A DNA stretch of 64,000 nt. It comes from Saprospiraceae bacterium (GTDB lineage: Bacteria; Bacteroidota; Bacteroidia; Chitinophagales; Saprospiraceae). Below, one piece after another: positions 8,379 to 19,039 of this stretch. The stretch covers positions 1 to 64,000 of the forward strand of contig JAIYAP010000002.1 in NCBI GenBank assembly GCA_027488935.1, read 5' to 3'. Both the position numbers and the translations under genes were made by a program. Each line of letters starts with the position of its first letter. Positions within the stretch are counted from its first letter, which is position 1. The notes beneath the pieces are model-generated. The model saw only the letters and a program-made list of their open reading frames with translations, had not been told where the DNA came from and did not search any database.

Positions 8379-9308
8379 CTACTGATGAAACAAAGCTGAA
8401 ATGGAGCGATGCTCTACGGTATTGCGGATAGCGCGGGCAAATAAATTGGCCGTCGATAATACTTTAATTTTATCTGATTCACGGCGCAACGGAATGGTAT
8501 CGCACACAATCAGTTCGGTGAGTTGCGAATTTTCCACGTTTTCATAGGCCTTTCCTGACAAAACCGGGTGGGTACAGATGGCGCGTACAGATTTTGCCCC
8601 TTTTTCAATCAGCGCGTCGGCGGCTTTGCACAGCGTGCCTGCGGTGTCCACCAGGTCATCCACCAGTACCACATCGCAGCCTTTCACGTCACCGATAACC
8701 GTCATTGCGGCTACTTCATTGGCTTTGGTGCGGTATTTATCACAAATGACCAACTCGCGTTTGAAGTGTTTGGCATAGATGCGGGCACGTTTCACGCCGC
8801 CTACATCCGGGCTGGCGAAAATGGTATTCGACATATCCTGTTCCGTGAGGTACGGAATGTAAATTGCCTCAGAGCGCAAGTGATCCATCGGAATATCGAA
8901 AAAGCCTTGAACCTGGTCGGCGTGCAAATCCATGGTCATAATGCGATTTACCCCCGAGATGGTGAGCAAATTGGCCATTAATTTGGCACTAATTGGCACC
9001 CGGGGCTTGTCTTTTCGATCCTGGCGTGCATAGCCAAAATACGGAATAACGGCCGTGATATAACCGGCAGAGGCACGTTTAGCCGTATCAATCCAAAGCA
9101 AGAGTTCCACCAGATTGTCGTGGGGCTGGCAAGTACTTTGAATAAAGAAGGTGTAGGCGCCGCGCACACTTTCGTTGATGATGGTTTGCATTTCCCCATC
9201 GCTAAACAGCGCGAGGGTCTTATCGCCCAAGGGGGCGTCGTAATAATGGGCGATATCTGCGGCCAACGCTTCGGAGGCCGTGCAAGAAAATAATTTGACT
9301 TCGGGCAT
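8379..9308 (-). CDS. prs: Ribose-phosphate pyrophosphokinase (PRPP synthetase)
   Basis: The 309-residue protein contains the class I PRPP synthetase landmarks. These are ARQDRKDKPRVPISAK (residues 94-109, ATP and flexible loop region), DLHADQVQGFF (127-137), and the PRPP-binding loop VVLVDDLVDTAGT (213-225). It makes PRPP from ribose 5-phosphate and ATP for purine, pyrimidine, NAD, histidine and tryptophan synthesis. Length is normal for the family. The loop arginine-lysine region DKYRTKANE is close to but not the most common form. It is transcribed away from the M36 peptidase gene and ends in its own terminator. Confidence 0.96.
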   Translation of the reverse strand: MPEVKLFSCTASEALAADIAHYYDAPLGDKTLALFSDGEMQTIINESVRGAYTFFIQSTCQPHDNLVELLLWIDTAKRASAGYITAVIPYFGYARQDRKDKPRVPISAKLMANLLTISGVNRIMTMDLHADQVQGFFDIPMDHLRSEAIYIPYLTEQDMSNTIFASPDVGGVKRARIYAKHFKRELVICDKYRTKANEVAAMTVIGDVKGCDVVLVDDLVDTAGTLCKAADALIEKGAKSVRAICTHPVLSGKAYENVENSQLTELIVCDTIPLRRESDKIKVLSTANLFARAIRNTVEHRSISALFHQ

Positions 9309-9372
9309 GATTTCAGTGCCTTGAGCGGCAATTGATAAGGAAAAAATCGATCAGGATGCTTCGGTAGTGCGG

Positions 9373-9380
9373 CAAAGGTA
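9373..9380 (-). promoter_or_regulatory. Possible -7 box for prs (TACCTTTG on minus strand)
   Basis: CAAAGGTA on the plus strand reads TACCTTTG on the minus strand and fits the TAnnTTTG consensus. It lies 65 bp before the prs start codon. A T-rich region stands where a -33 element would be expected, but TTTG is not exact. Confidence 0.4.
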
Positions 9381-9593
9381 GAAGAACCAAGGCTTAAAAG
9401 TGAAAAACGAAAAACGAAAAGTACGGAATGGTGCGATCTTTTTCATTTTTAACAGTTTTTGCAATTCCTGAACAAATCCAACACTTAACATTAAAGATAC
9501 ACAACAACCTAATTACCTTTGGCATTCTCCTTATAAATCGGCTTTTTATTTTAACCGCATATCATTGTCAAATTCAAACTTTTTGTCTGTTAT

Positions 9594-12500
9594 ATGACTC
9601 GACAATTTCTCCTACTTATCTGCCTTTCTCTGTTTGGCATCAGTGCTTCGGCACAAACAGCCCGTACCCCGCGCGAAACGGCGCTCCGCTTTTTACAAGC
9701 AGCGCCTGCCCGTTTTAATCTTGCTGCATCTGATGTAGCGGATGTACGCGTTACGGATGAATATGTTTCCAAAAACAATGGTTTAACGCATGTTTGGGTG
9801 CAGCAACAACACCATGGCATTCCGGTGTTCAATGCCCTTTTTGGCCTGCACGTGAAGCCCAATGGTGAAGTTTTGCACCTTGGACATCGTTTTGTAAGCA
9901 ACTTGGAACAAAAGGTGAATACCACCCTACCCTCCCTCAGTGCAGCTCGTGCACTCGAAATGGCCATGGGGCATCTTGGATTTGCCGGCTTTCCCGTGCC
10001 TGCAATACGGCAAAAAATCAACGACCAGAACTTCATTTTTGAAGGCGGCGCGGTATCAAAATCTCCTATTTCAGTTTCCATCTGTTATCAGGTACAAGCA
10101 TACGGCGACGTAAAACTGGCCTGGACGATGATCATCCAACAAGCGAATACCACGGATATCTGGAACTTGCGCGTGGATGCACAAACCGGAGTGTTGTTGC
10201 AAAAGATCAACCAAACAGTATATTGTGCTGCGGAACATGCTGACGCACTGGAAGCAGATTGTTTGGAAAATGCGCCAGCAACCGAAAAAAACATTGCAAC
10301 CGCTACCACCTTGGAAGGGGAAGTGTACAGTGTATTCCCATTACCTGTAGAAAGCCCTGCGCATGGTACGCGTGAATTGCTCATTGCACCCGCCGATCTT
10401 GAATCATCGCCATTTGGCTGGTTGGATGATAACGGCGTACAAGGCAATGAGTACACTTACACCCGGGGTAATAATGTTTGGGCCTTCGATGATAGTGCAA
10501 ACGATAATACCCCAAGCATTGGGGAATCCGCTGATGCCGGTGCTACCCTCGAATTTATTTTCCCATTCGACCCGGATGCTGAGCCTGTAGCCAACAGAAA
10601 TGCCGCTATTACCAACTTGTTCTACATGAATAACATGATGCACGACATTACCTACCGCTTTGGTTTTGATGAGGTGGCCGGTAATTTTCAGGCAAATAAC
10701 TACGGTAAAGGTGGTCAAGGTGGCGACTATGTGCTTGCACAAGCCCTCGATGGCAGCGGTACCGACAATGCCAATTTTGCTACGCCACCCGATGGCGGTA
10801 ACGGCAGCATGCAGATGTACACCTGGTCGCGCCAAGGTGGTAAAATTATTACTGTAAATGCGCCAGGTGCCATTTTGGGTTCTTACAGCGCAACTAACCC
10901 TACTTGGGGAACTCCGATTTCTTCAACACCAGTTACGGGCGATGTCGTGGTGGTCAATGATGGCACCCCGGAAGGCTCCCTGGGCTGCAATCCATATACC
11001 GGTGTGAGTGGTAAAATTGCGATTGTGGACCGTGGCGTTTGCCAATTCGGAGAAAAAGCCTTGAATGCCCAAAATGCCGGCGCAAAAGGCTGTATTATTT
11101 GCAATTTTGAAGACGGAACAATCAATATGGCAGTCGGCACGGTAGGTGGTTCTGTGACCATTCCCGTTGTAATGATGGGCAAAGGCGATTGCGACAAATT
11201 GCGGCAGTATGCTGGCGCTGGCCTGAATGTATCTATGGTACAGCCTGCTATTACCGGTCCGGCATTTTACGATGGCGATTTTGATAACGGGATTATTGCC
11301 CACGAATATGGACACGGTATCAGCAACCGCTTGACAGGCGGCCCCAATACAACCAGCTGCCTGGGCAATGCCGAACAGATGGGCGAAGGCTGGAGCGATT
11401 TCTTTACGCTTGCTACCTCTGCAAAAGCGGGTGATGTGGGTACAAAAAAACGCGGTGTAGGTACATATGTATCCCGCCAGGATAACGATGGACAAGGTAT
11501 TCGCCGGTATCCGTATTCTACCGATATGAGCATCAATCCGGTCACGTTTTCTACGGTGGCTGAAAATACCGCTGTGCATGCGTTGGGTGAAATATGGGCG
11601 CAAGTTAACTGGGACCTTTATTGGGCAATGGTGGAAAAATACGGATTTGACCCTACCCTCACAGATGTAAACAGTGGCAATGCCCGCGCGGTTCAACTGG
11701 TCATGGACGGCATGAAACTGCAACCCTGCAGTCCCGGTTTCATTGATGGCCGGGATGCAATCATCATGGCCGACCTCATCAACTACAATGGTGCGGATAC
11801 CTGTCTGATTTCGGCAGTTTATGCCCGCCGCGGTTTGGGCTACCTCGCATCGCAAGGTACTTCAGACAATGCAGGCGACGGTATTGAAAACTTTGATCCA
11901 ATTCCGACTTGTGTAAAAGAATTGAAAATCACCAAAGTAACCAGTACGCCAACTGTTGAACCCGGTGGCACTGCACAATACACCATTACAATTACCAACC
12001 ACAAAGACAATGCTGTAACCGGTGTAATCGTTAGCGATGAATTGCCAGCAGGACTGGAATTTGTAAGCGCTTCCAATGGCGGCACCTTGAATAGCGGTTT
12101 TGTAGTATGGAACCTGGGTACTTTGCAAACGCGCCAAACCGTAACCCTGACTTATACCGCAAAAGTGGCGGCTGGCGTAAATTCCCTGTGCTATTACAAA
12201 GATCCAATGGACGATACCAACAACTGGTTCTCGTTGTCCATTGAAACAGCCGGCGCGGAGGAGTTCTTTAACCTGCAAACTGCCGATAAAATTGTAGGTA
12301 CCGGTTCCTTTAAAGGCGTTGCCAGCACGACTGCCTTCACCGACTTTACCTTAGAGTCAGGCAATTTTGTCACGGTGTTTGGCAACAAACCTGTGTTGCG
12401 TTTTTGGCATAAATACAACACCGAAACAGGTGCAGATGCCGGTTTTGTTGAAATTCAGAAAGTAGACGACCCTTCCTTCCGCTGGAATCGCATCTCTGCT

Positions 12501-13109
12501 GACCGCGCTTTCCGCAACCCTTACACCGGAAAAGTACAATATGGCACCTTCGCAATTCCTTACCTGAGCGGTTACTCTGGCAATTCGAATGGCTGGATTC
12601 AGTCGTATGTTGATTTAAGCGACTACCTTGGCGAAGACATTAACATCCGCTTCCGTTTTGGCACCGACGATAATAATGGTCCTGCCGGTGGCGCTTGGTT
12701 TATTGATGAAGTGCAAATCATTGATATGGTGAACTTCGAAAGCGAGGCTACCGTAACTTCTACAGAAGGCGACCTGGCAAAAGCCGGATTGGATCAAGCG
12801 GGTGTAATTGTAAACACCAATTGTGCGGTAGTTGCAGCTGACGAAGCACAAAAACAGACTTTGGCCATGACGTTGCAACCCAACCCAGCACAATCCGTAT
12901 TGAGTATTTCCTTAAATACGGCTTTACAGGGCAATGTAAAAGTATCCCTGATCAGTGCAGAAGGCCGCATAGCCCTGCAAAACATGCAAGAAGACATGTA
13001 TGAAGGGCAAATTATCACCCTTGATGTAGAAAACATCCCAGCGGGTGTGTACATGGTACGCTTGGAAAGTAATGCAGGCATGTCGGTAGCCAAAGTGGTG
13101 ATCCAATAG
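9594..13109 (+). CDS. Secreted M36 (fungalysin-like) metallopeptidase with T9SS sorting domain
   Basis: This 1171-residue protein starts with a signal peptide (TRQFLLLICLSLFGISASAQ). An FTP/PepSY-like propeptide spans about 25-210. The M36 catalytic domain has H570-E571-x-x-H574 in AHEYGHGISN and the third zinc ligand E598 in GEGWSDF. A PA domain (about 449-542) is inserted before the zinc site. Then come a DUF11-type repeat (about 777-860), a jelly-roll or MAM-like region, and a C-terminal T9SS type A sorting domain (about 1088-1171, with LQPNPAQSVLSISL and IPAGVYMVRLES). It is probably exported by Sec, moved across the outer membrane by T9SS, and degrades extracellular protein. It is flanked by a terminator and stands alone. 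Confidence 0.93.
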   Translation: MTRQFLLLICLSLFGISASAQTARTPRETALRFLQAAPARFNLAASDVADVRVTDEYVSKNNGLTHVWVQQQHHGIPVFNALFGLHVKPNGEVLHLGHRFVSNLEQKVNTTLPSLSAARALEMAMGHLGFAGFPVPAIRQKINDQNFIFEGGAVSKSPISVSICYQVQAYGDVKLAWTMIIQQANTTDIWNLRVDAQTGVLLQKINQTVYCAAEHADALEADCLENAPATEKNIATATTLEGEVYSVFPLPVESPAHGTRELLIAPADLESSPFGWLDDNGVQGNEYTYTRGNNVWAFDDSANDNTPSIGESADAGATLEFIFPFDPDAEPVANRNAAITNLFYMNNMMHDITYRFGFDEVAGNFQANNYGKGGQGGDYVLAQALDGSGTDNANFATPPDGGNGSMQMYTWSRQGGKIITVNAPGAILGSYSATNPTWGTPISSTPVTGDVVVVNDGTPEGSLGCNPYTGVSGKIAIVDRGVCQFGEKALNAQNAGAKGCIICNFEDGTINMAVGTVGGSVTIPVVMMGKGDCDKLRQYAGAGLNVSMVQPAITGPAFYDGDFDNGIIAHEYGHGISNRLTGGPNTTSCLGNAEQMGEGWSDFFTLATSAKAGDVGTKKRGVGTYVSRQDNDGQGIRRYPYSTDMSINPVTFSTVAENTAVHALGEIWAQVNWDLYWAMVEKYGFDPTLTDVNSGNARAVQLVMDGMKLQPCSPGFIDGRDAIIMADLINYNGADTCLISAVYARRGLGYLASQGTSDNAGDGIENFDPIPTCVKELKITKVTSTPTVEPGGTAQYTITITNHKDNAVTGVIVSDELPAGLEFVSASNGGTLNSGFVVWNLGTLQTRQTVTLTYTAKVAAGVNSLCYYKDPMDDTNNWFSLSIETAGAEEFFNLQTADKIVGTGSFKGVASTTAFTDFTLESGNFVTVFGNKPVLRFWHKYNTETGADAGFVEIQKVDDPSFRWNRISADRAFRNPYTGKVQYGTFAIPYLSGYSGNSNGWIQSYVDLSDYLGEDINIRFRFGTDDNNGPAGGAWFIDEVQIIDMVNFESEATVTSTEGDLAKAGLDQAGVIVNTNCAVVAADEAQKQTLAMTLQPNPAQSVLSISLNTALQGNVKVSLISAEGRIALQNMQEDMYEGQIITLDVENIPAGVYMVRLESNAGMSVAKVVIQ

Positions 13110-13137
13110 TCGAAGAATATTCTTATATCCAGTTTCT

Positions 13138-13178
13138 TAAAAAATCTGCAGGCCCCATGGCTTGCAGATTTTTTTTTG
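13138..13178 (+). terminator. Rho-independent terminator of the M36 gene
   Basis: AAATCTGCA at 13142-13150 pairs with TGCAGATTT at 13163-13171, and the T run continues to 13177. It lies about 30 bp after the stop codon. Confidence 0.85.
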
Positions 13179-13341
13179 CCTTCGCTCCAAACTTGTCAGA
13201 GAAAAACAGGTCCTTATGCCAATTTGACCTCCATTGATCCTAAAATCTGCCAATTTTTCAAAAAAAAGCGCGATCTTTAAACTTGGAAACAGATTTGCTC
13301 AAATCGGTTAAATCCAACTTACAACGTGCAAATAAACAACC

Positions 13342-15996
13342 ATGACATACGATAATTTCACCATCAAAGCCCAGGAAGCCATTCTAAAAGCCCAGCAAAT
13401 TGCGGCCGGATACGAACAGCAAAACGTAGATTCGGCCCACTTGCTCAAAGGCTTGTTAGAAGTAGACGATTCTGTTACCGACTTTTTATTGAAAAAAACG
13501 GGCGCCAACATGAGCCGCCTGACCACCGATCTTGACAAACTCGTGTGGGATACGCCGCGTGTACAAGGCGGGGCCGACAAACAATTCCTGACAAACGACG
13601 CCAATAAAGCCGTGGCGGCGGCCAAATCCATGCTCAAGGATTTTGGTGATGATTATATTTCTCTCGAACTCATGCTGCTCGGTATTGCCAAAGGCGCCGA
13701 TAAAGCAGCCCGACTGCTCCGTGAAAACGGCGCTACCGTCGAAACCCTCACTGCAGCCATCAAAGAACTGCGCAAAGGCCGCAAAGTGACCGAACAAACC
13801 ACCGAACACGTGTACAATGCCCTCCAGAAATACGCCATTGACCTGACGGAAATGGCCGAAAATGGCAAATTAGACCCCGTCATTGGCCGTGATGAAGAAA
13901 TTCGCCGCGTTCTACATATTTTAAGTCGCCGGAAAAAGAACAACCCCGTCATCATTGGCGATCCAGGGGTGGGTAAAACGGCCATCGTGGAAGGCATCGC
14001 CTGGCGGATTGTGCGCCAGGACGTGCCCGAAAACCTGCAATCCAAAAAAATCTTCTCGCTGGACATGTCTTCCCTGATTGCCGGCGCGAAATACAAAGGC
14101 GAATTTGAAGAACGCCTCAAAGCGGTCATTAAAGAAGTCGTTGACTCCAATGAACAGGTGATTTTGTTTATCGACGAAATTCACACGCTCGTGGGCGCGG
14201 GGGGCGGACAAGGCGCAATGGATGCAGCCAATATCCTCAAACCAGCCTTGGCACGGGGTGAATTGCGCACCATCGGCGCGACCACACTCGATGAATATCA
14301 GAAGTATTTTGAGTCGGATAAGGCCCTGGAGCGCCGTTTTCAATCGGTGTATGTAGACGAACCAAGCGTTGAAGACACCATTTCTATCCTGCGCGGTATT
14401 CGGGAAAAATACGAGAACTACCACAAAGTGCAAATTCTGGATGAGGCCGTCATTGCCGCTGCCGAATTGTCGCACCGATACATCAGCGAGCGCAAATTAC
14501 CGGACAAAGCCATCGATTTGATTGATGAAGCAGCCGCCAAATTGCGTTTGGAACTGGATTCTGTACCTGAAGAAATAGACGAATTGGACCGCAAATTGCG
14601 CCAATTAGAAATTGAACGGGAGGCCATTAAACGGGAAAACGACGCTAAAAAACTGGAGGGTATGAACAAGCAGATCCAGGATTTGCGCGAAAAACTCGAC
14701 AGTTTGCGGGCCGTGTGGCATTCGGAAAAAGAAATCGTGGAAGCGATTCAGAATTGCAAACAAAAAATTGAAGCCCTGCATATCCAGTACCAGCGCGCCG
14801 AACGCGAGGGCAACCTGGAAGTAGCCTCCAAACTAAAATACCAGGATATTCCGGCCCAGGAAGCCATGTTGCTGGCTGCAGAAGATAAATTAGGCAGTCT
14901 TGCGCCCGAAAATCGCATGACGACCCAAACCGTGACCGCCAACGATATTGCCGATGTGGTAGCGCGTTGGACCGGCATTCCTGTGTCCAAAATGCTGCGC
15001 AGCGAGCGCGAGCGTTTGCTTAACCTGGAAAATGAAATCCACCAGCGCGTGATTGGCCAGGATGAAGCGGTGATTGCCGTGTGCGACGCCATTCGACGCA
15101 ACCGGGCAGGATTGAGTGATCCCGACAAACCCATTGGTTCGTTTATTTTCTGCGGACCGACCGGGGTGGGTAAAACCGAATTAGCCAAAGCCTTGGCGGG
15201 TGTTTTGTTCGACGATGAAAAAGCCGTAACCCGCATTGACATGTCGGAATACATGGAAAAACACGCGGTGAGTCGGCTGGTAGGCGCTCCTCCGGGCTAT
15301 GTGGGTTATGACGAGGGTGGTCAATTGACCGAAGCCGTACGTCGTCGCCCCTACTCCATCGTGTTGCTCGATGAAATAGAAAAAGCGCATCCCGATGTGT
15401 TCAATGTGTTGTTGCAGGTGCTGGATGATGGGCGCTTGACCGATAACAAAGGCCGGACTGCCAGTTTCAAAAACACCATCATCATCATGACCAGCAATTT
15501 GGCGAGCGATCGGATCATGGAAGTGTACGAAGATTACGATACCGTACCGGAAAAACGCAAACACGAACTCATTGAAACCGCCAAAAGTGAAGTGATGGAC
15601 GCGCTCAAAATGACCTTGCGTCCAGAGTTTTTGAACCGGATTGATGAGGTGATTGTGTTCCATCCCTTGCTCAAATCCCAAATGCGCAGCATCCTCACCA
15701 TCCTCACCAAGGACATTGTGGAACTGTTGCACAAACAGGAATTGAAAATAGAAATCACCAATGAGGCTTCAGAAAACCTTACCGAACAGGGTTTTGATCC
15801 GCAATTTGGTGCGCGGCCGCTGAAACGCACCTTGCAACGCACGCTTATCAACGAATTGGCCAAGCACCTGCTAGCAGGCAACTACGAAAAAGGCGATACC
15901 GTGCTGGTAGATGCCGATGGCGCGGGCCTGTTTTTTGGCCGGAAAGCGATGGTCAATGAAAAAGAGGTGGTTACGAAGCGGTTACCGGTGTTGTAG
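13342..15996 (+). CDS. clpB: ATP-dependent disaggregase ClpB
   Basis: The 884-residue protein has the full ClpB plan. The Clp N-domain repeats span about 1-145. NBD1 has Walker A GDPGVGKT (206-213) and the sensor region [13 protein letters not shown] long charged coiled-coil middle domain spans about 410-530 and distinguishes ClpB from ClpA or ClpC. NBD2 has Walker A GPTGVGKT (605-612), the pore loop GYVGYDEGG, and a C-terminal D2-small domain with [12 protein letters not shown]. It threads aggregated proteins together with DnaK. Length is slightly above the usual 860 or so. The gene is monocistronic, between two terminators; no HrcA-type CIRCE element is visible upstream. Confidence 0.97.
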   Translation: MTYDNFTIKAQEAILKAQQIAAGYEQQNVDSAHLLKGLLEVDDSVTDFLLKKTGANMSRLTTDLDKLVWDTPRVQGGADKQFLTNDANKAVAAAKSMLKDFGDDYISLELMLLGIAKGADKAARLLRENGATVETLTAAIKELRKGRKVTEQTTEHVYNALQKYAIDLTEMAENGKLDPVIGRDEEIRRVLHILSRRKKNNPVIIGDPGVGKTAIVEGIAWRIVRQDVPENLQSKKIFSLDMSSLIAGAKYKGEFEERLKAVIKEVVDSNEQVILFIDEIHTLVGAGGGQGAMDAANILKPALARGELRTIGATTLDEYQKYFESDKALERRFQSVYVDEPSVEDTISILRGIREKYENYHKVQILDEAVIAAAELSHRYISERKLPDKAIDLIDEAAAKLRLELDSVPEEIDELDRKLRQLEIEREAIKRENDAKKLEGMNKQIQDLREKLDSLRAVWHSEKEIVEAIQNCKQKIEALHIQYQRAEREGNLEVASKLKYQDIPAQEAMLLAAEDKLGSLAPENRMTTQTVTANDIADVVARWTGIPVSKMLRSERERLLNLENEIHQRVIGQDEAVIAVCDAIRRNRAGLSDPDKPIGSFIFCGPTGVGKTELAKALAGVLFDDEKAVTRIDMSEYMEKHAVSRLVGAPPGYVGYDEGGQLTEAVRRRPYSIVLLDEIEKAHPDVFNVLLQVLDDGRLTDNKGRTASFKNTIIIMTSNLASDRIMEVYEDYDTVPEKRKHELIETAKSEVMDALKMTLRPEFLNRIDEVIVFHPLLKSQMRSILTILTKDIVELLHKQELKIEITNEASENLTEQGFDPQFGARPLKRTLQRTLINELAKHLLAGNYEKGDTVLVDADGAGLFFGRKAMVNEKEVVTKRLPVL

Positions 15997-16018
15997 CATA
16001 CAATTAGAAGATAAAGAT

Positions 16019-16059
16019 GCCCGGATATGTTCCTTTTGGGAGTGGATTCGGGCTTTTTT
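16019..16059 (+). terminator. Rho-independent terminator of clpB
   Basis: GCCCGGA at 16019-16025 pairs with TTCGGGC at 16047-16053 with one G-T pair. Six T follow at 16054-16059. It lies 23 bp after the clpB stop. Confidence 0.75.
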
Positions 16060-16096
16060 GTGGGAGATATCAATAGATCATTGGTAATGAATACGT

Positions 16097-16141
16097 TTTA
16101 TATCGTTTAAGCCAGGTTAAACCTGACAAAAGCGATATAAA
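16097..16141. repeat. Nested palindrome upstream of small membrane protein
   Basis: TTTATATCG at 16097-16105 pairs exactly with CGATATAAA at 16133-16141. Inside it, CAGGTT (16113-16118) pairs with AACCTG (16120-16125). The nested arrangement could form a cruciform or serve as a binding site. It sits about 100 bp before the next gene. Confidence 0.55.
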
Positions 16142-16238
16142 TGATCATTTGCTTTTCAAATCAAGGTTGTCTTCTTAAATTGTGCAGCGTATCGTTACTA
16201 TGACGCTTAAACGCAAAACATATTTACAATCGATCAAC

Positions 16239-16802
16239 ATGCAAAACAAAAATACTGTCCCACCAAAAATATTGATAACCACTTTGGTCACCATCGTGAT
16301 TTTTGGATTGCTTTTTTGGCAACACCTGCATGGTGGCGTGCCCAGTCATCATATCCTGCAGCGCGCCGACTTACCTGAAATTTCTAATTGGTGGGGTGGG
16401 TTGTTGCTGCCTGTTTTGACCTGGCTTGCATTGGGCCGGATAGAGAAGCGGTTGAATAAACAGGCTTTATCTACACAAAAAACAGATAATCAAAATATTA
16501 AAATCTTAGTGCGGTTCTTTTTGGGCTTAACCATGGGTCTTTTGATCGCGGTTTCCTTTACAAATGACTACCAACTTTTTTTAGACAACGTGCCTTTCGT
16601 ATTGCTACTGCTTAGTCTGCTCATTCCGATCTATTACAGCGAGTTCATGCTGGGTTTTATTTTGGGAATGAGTTATACCTTCGGCGCATTCTTGCCGACG
16701 GTTTTCATTTTGATCTTTGCTGGGTTGGGTTATCTTATTTTTCGATTTATTCGGCCGTTGATATTAAGGGTGTTTACAAGGAAACCATTTGTTTCGTTAT
16801 AG
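16239..16802 (+). CDS. Hypothetical multi-pass membrane protein
   Basis: The 187-residue protein has about five hydrophobic helices: ILITTLVTIVIFGLLFW, GGLLLPVLTWLALG, FFLGLTMGLLIAVSF, FVLLLLSLLIPIYY and a C-terminal FLPTVFILIFAGLGYLIF. The conserved-looking segment HLHGGVPSHHILQRADLPEISNWW precedes the second helix and is rich in histidine. I recognise no named family. The start is uncertain: GTG at 16182 and ATG at 16200 are in frame, but the ATG at 16239 puts a short hydrophilic N terminus directly before the first helix. A lipoprotein gene follows after 38 bp and may be cotranscribed. Confidence 0.65.
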   Translation: MQNKNTVPPKILITTLVTIVIFGLLFWQHLHGGVPSHHILQRADLPEISNWWGGLLLPVLTWLALGRIEKRLNKQALSTQKTDNQNIKILVRFFLGLTMGLLIAVSFTNDYQLFLDNVPFVLLLLSLLIPIYYSEFMLGFILGMSYTFGAFLPTVFILIFAGLGYLIFRFIRPLILRVFTRKPFVSL

Positions 16803-16840
16803 CGTCTTGGTTATTAGCCATCTAAACAGATAAAGCAACC

Positions 16841-17605
16841 ATGAAATCAGAGCAAATTCATATGACAATTTTTATACTATTTATTTTATCCGCGTGCTCA
16901 AGCGGCAATGTCCCCAAAACAGTCAGTTCTCCAGACCTTCCTGCGGATACTTTACAGGCCAAATCAAACATTGATAATCAAATTGAAAAGACCATAAAGT
17001 TTGACCATGACTTTGAAATAAAAGTCGGACGAAATGAAGATTTGGCCCCCTTGCAAGTTTATTCACTTTTTATTTTGACCCACAATAACAAACAAATTTA
17101 TATAGACACTTCATTTACAGAATATGAGTTTGGCGATTCGATATACCCAATTGTTAGAGCGATTGACCATGAAACATTCGAAGTTTTAGTCGAAATTAAC
17201 GATCGACCACTTAAAAATTATGTGAAATACTTTAAAGTGTTTCAAGATCAAATAATTTACACTGAAAAAATGCCGACATTTTTTCCGCGTGCTTTTAACC
17301 TAGACGAGGACGAAAATTTAGAACTGGCAGGTTTTTGGGGCGTCGGCGAAACCTGGGGTGTCAACCATTCCTTAACAGGTTACGCCCCAATCATTTATTA
17401 CGAAATAAGGCCTACAGGAATTACGCTTGATAGTGCGTTGACAATTAGCAAAAACCGTGAATTCTATGGTGACTTTTATGGTTTTAAATACAACGAAAAA
17501 GTAGAATTTAAGACCAGTGAAACCATAAAAAGGGATGACGAAATTCTAAAATTAGTTGAACAAAGTAGTAATCAAGTCAAGATGCCTGGGTCGGCGAATT
17601 GGTGA
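16841..17605 (+). CDS. Hypothetical lipoprotein
   Basis: The 254-residue product begins with a lipoprotein signal (IFILFILSAC, lipobox LSAC with the cysteine at residue 19). A serine/proline-rich linker follows. The mature part is beta-rich and acidic, with DEDENLELAGFWGVGETWGVNH as the most distinctive segment. I do not recognise the family. Being next to the small membrane protein at 16239 suggests a shared envelope role, but that is only positional. Base composition is more AT-rich than clpB. Confidence 0.7.
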   Translation: MKSEQIHMTIFILFILSACSSGNVPKTVSSPDLPADTLQAKSNIDNQIEKTIKFDHDFEIKVGRNEDLAPLQVYSLFILTHNNKQIYIDTSFTEYEFGDSIYPIVRAIDHETFEVLVEINDRPLKNYVKYFKVFQDQIIYTEKMPTFFPRAFNLDEDENLELAGFWGVGETWGVNHSLTGYAPIIYYEIRPTGITLDSALTISKNREFYGDFYGFKYNEKVEFKTSETIKRDDEILKLVEQSSNQVKMPGSANW

Positions 17606-17667
17606 GTAGGGAATAAGTTGTTTTTGGGTCACTTTGTAAAGGCGAATTGGCTCGCTCATTAACAATT

Positions 17668-17976
17668 TTACTCCCGTAAGCCATCTGGGAAAACCCCAGC
17701 AATTGGCAAAAAACCGATCATACATACAAAATAATAGGCAAACATTGTCCCGACAACAAACAGCGTCAAAGCCACTCCAGCCAAGTACTTTCGTGCTATG
17801 AAATATCTTATCGCCTTGGCAATTATATAAAATCCATTTAAACCCAATGTCACAAAAATAAACATCGTTCCGATCATGGTGTACACAAATGGAAAATGGA
17901 CTAGATCATATAAAGGCAAGCACAAAAAAACTTGTAATCCCAGCAGTAGAACATTCAAAATAATGTGATTTCGCAT
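17668..17976 (-). CDS. Hypothetical small membrane protein
   Basis: This 102-residue protein consists of about three hydrophobic helices: HIILNVLLLGLQVFLCLPLY, VYTMIGTMFIFVTLGLNGFYII and LAGVALTLFVVGTMFAYYFVC. The ATG at 17976 starts directly before the first helix; an earlier start at 18090 would overlap the upstream oxygenase gene. No family is recognised. It lies 79 bp downstream of the MpaB-type gene at 18056 on the same strand, so it may be cotranscribed. Confidence 0.5.
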   Translation of the reverse strand: MRNHIILNVLLLGLQVFLCLPLYDLVHFPFVYTMIGTMFIFVTLGLNGFYIIAKAIRYFIARKYLAGVALTLFVVGTMFAYYFVCMIGFLPIAGVFPDGLRE

Positions 17977-18055
17977 AATTAATGTGTTTAATAAATCAAT
18001 TTCAAACCAGGAATCTTTGCCGAAATAATTCAAAAAATGTTTTCCTGCCCTGTTT

Positions 18056-18895
18056 TTAACGCACCCCCAAATCCTCCACGATATACCCATCCGGGTAACT
18101 TTTTACCTGACGTTTCGTCCGAAATTTCGGCTCCTTCCGCAATGGCACACACGCAAGGATCCATTTTCGCAGCTCCATGGCGCTGTACAAACTGGCGCGC
18201 ACCAGCCAATTTGGGCGGGGGTAATGCATGGCCTGGCGCAGGCGTTCGTCCATAATGGCATAAGCAAAAGGTTTAGCTACCGGAAACAAAAACCGGGGTA
18301 AATACCAGCCCAACATCAAATGCAGGGTAGCATCCGCAACTTTTCGGCCAGCCTCGGTGTAGCCAAATTGCGTTTGTTCGTACTGGATGTTAAACTGCTC
18401 CATCGCCTCAAAACTCGGCGGAATATCCTGAATACCCATCCTGTTCCCGATTTCTGCCCATAAAGTATAGCCCGCAATCAGTTCTTTCGGGGTGGAAATT
18501 CGGTAGCCAAAACGTTTGTTCCAGCGATAAGGCTCAATGACAAAGGTGGTGAGCACATATTTAAAATCATCATTAGAAATCTTGAAGCGGCCGTGCATTT
18601 GGTTCATGCGCGCGAGGGCTGCTTTGCCCCGATCACTTTCGTACCCGTGCTCAATGATTTCACTCAGGATCAAATCGGTATCGTCGTAGCGTTTTTGGGT
18701 GCGCTCGGTGAATTCATGGGTACCCAACAGCAGTTTTCCGATACTAGGTACCGCAAAGGTGCGAAACAGTGCAAACTCCAGCGCGCGCGTGCTATCCCAG
18801 GGGAAATCGTGGTAAGCCACCCAATGACTGATTTCAAGATGGTCCTTTTGGGCATCTAAGGGAGCAATTTTGGATAGGAAGGTTTGTGTGCGCAT
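18056..18895 (-). CDS. MpaB/DUF2236-type oxygenase
   Basis: The 279-residue protein fits the oxygenase MpaB / rubber oxygenase catalytic family. Around residues 40-75 are the ALFRTFAVPSIGKLL and RYDDTDLI segments. The core ARMNQMHGRFKISNDDFKYVL contains H101, a candidate heme-binding histidine, followed by TTFVIEPYRW and EIGNRMGIQDIP. Characterised relatives are fungal MpaB, which cleaves a farnesyl chain, and bacterial rubber oxygenase Lcp; both act on isoprenoid double bonds. The natural substrate here is unknown. It is divergent from a second DUF2236-like gene at 19328, across an intergenic region of about 430 bp. Confidence 0.82.
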   Translation of the reverse strand: MRTQTFLSKIAPLDAQKDHLEISHWVAYHDFPWDSTRALEFALFRTFAVPSIGKLLLGTHEFTERTQKRYDDTDLILSEIIEHGYESDRGKAALARMNQMHGRFKISNDDFKYVLTTFVIEPYRWNKRFGYRISTPKELIAGYTLWAEIGNRMGIQDIPPSFEAMEQFNIQYEQTQFGYTEAGRKVADATLHLMLGWYLPRFLFPVAKPFAYAIMDERLRQAMHYPRPNWLVRASLYSAMELRKWILACVPLRKEPKFRTKRQVKSYPDGYIVEDLGVR

Positions 18896-19039
18896 CGTGA
18901 TAGGTCAGTTTCGGGTTCAAAGATAAATCCAGGTAATTTTATATCGTTCAATATGCGTTTGAATTTCCCCTCATCTACATATTTTAAATCCAATTAAAAT
19001 GACGGGAACCTACCAGGAATTATTAACACACGCGAGAAT

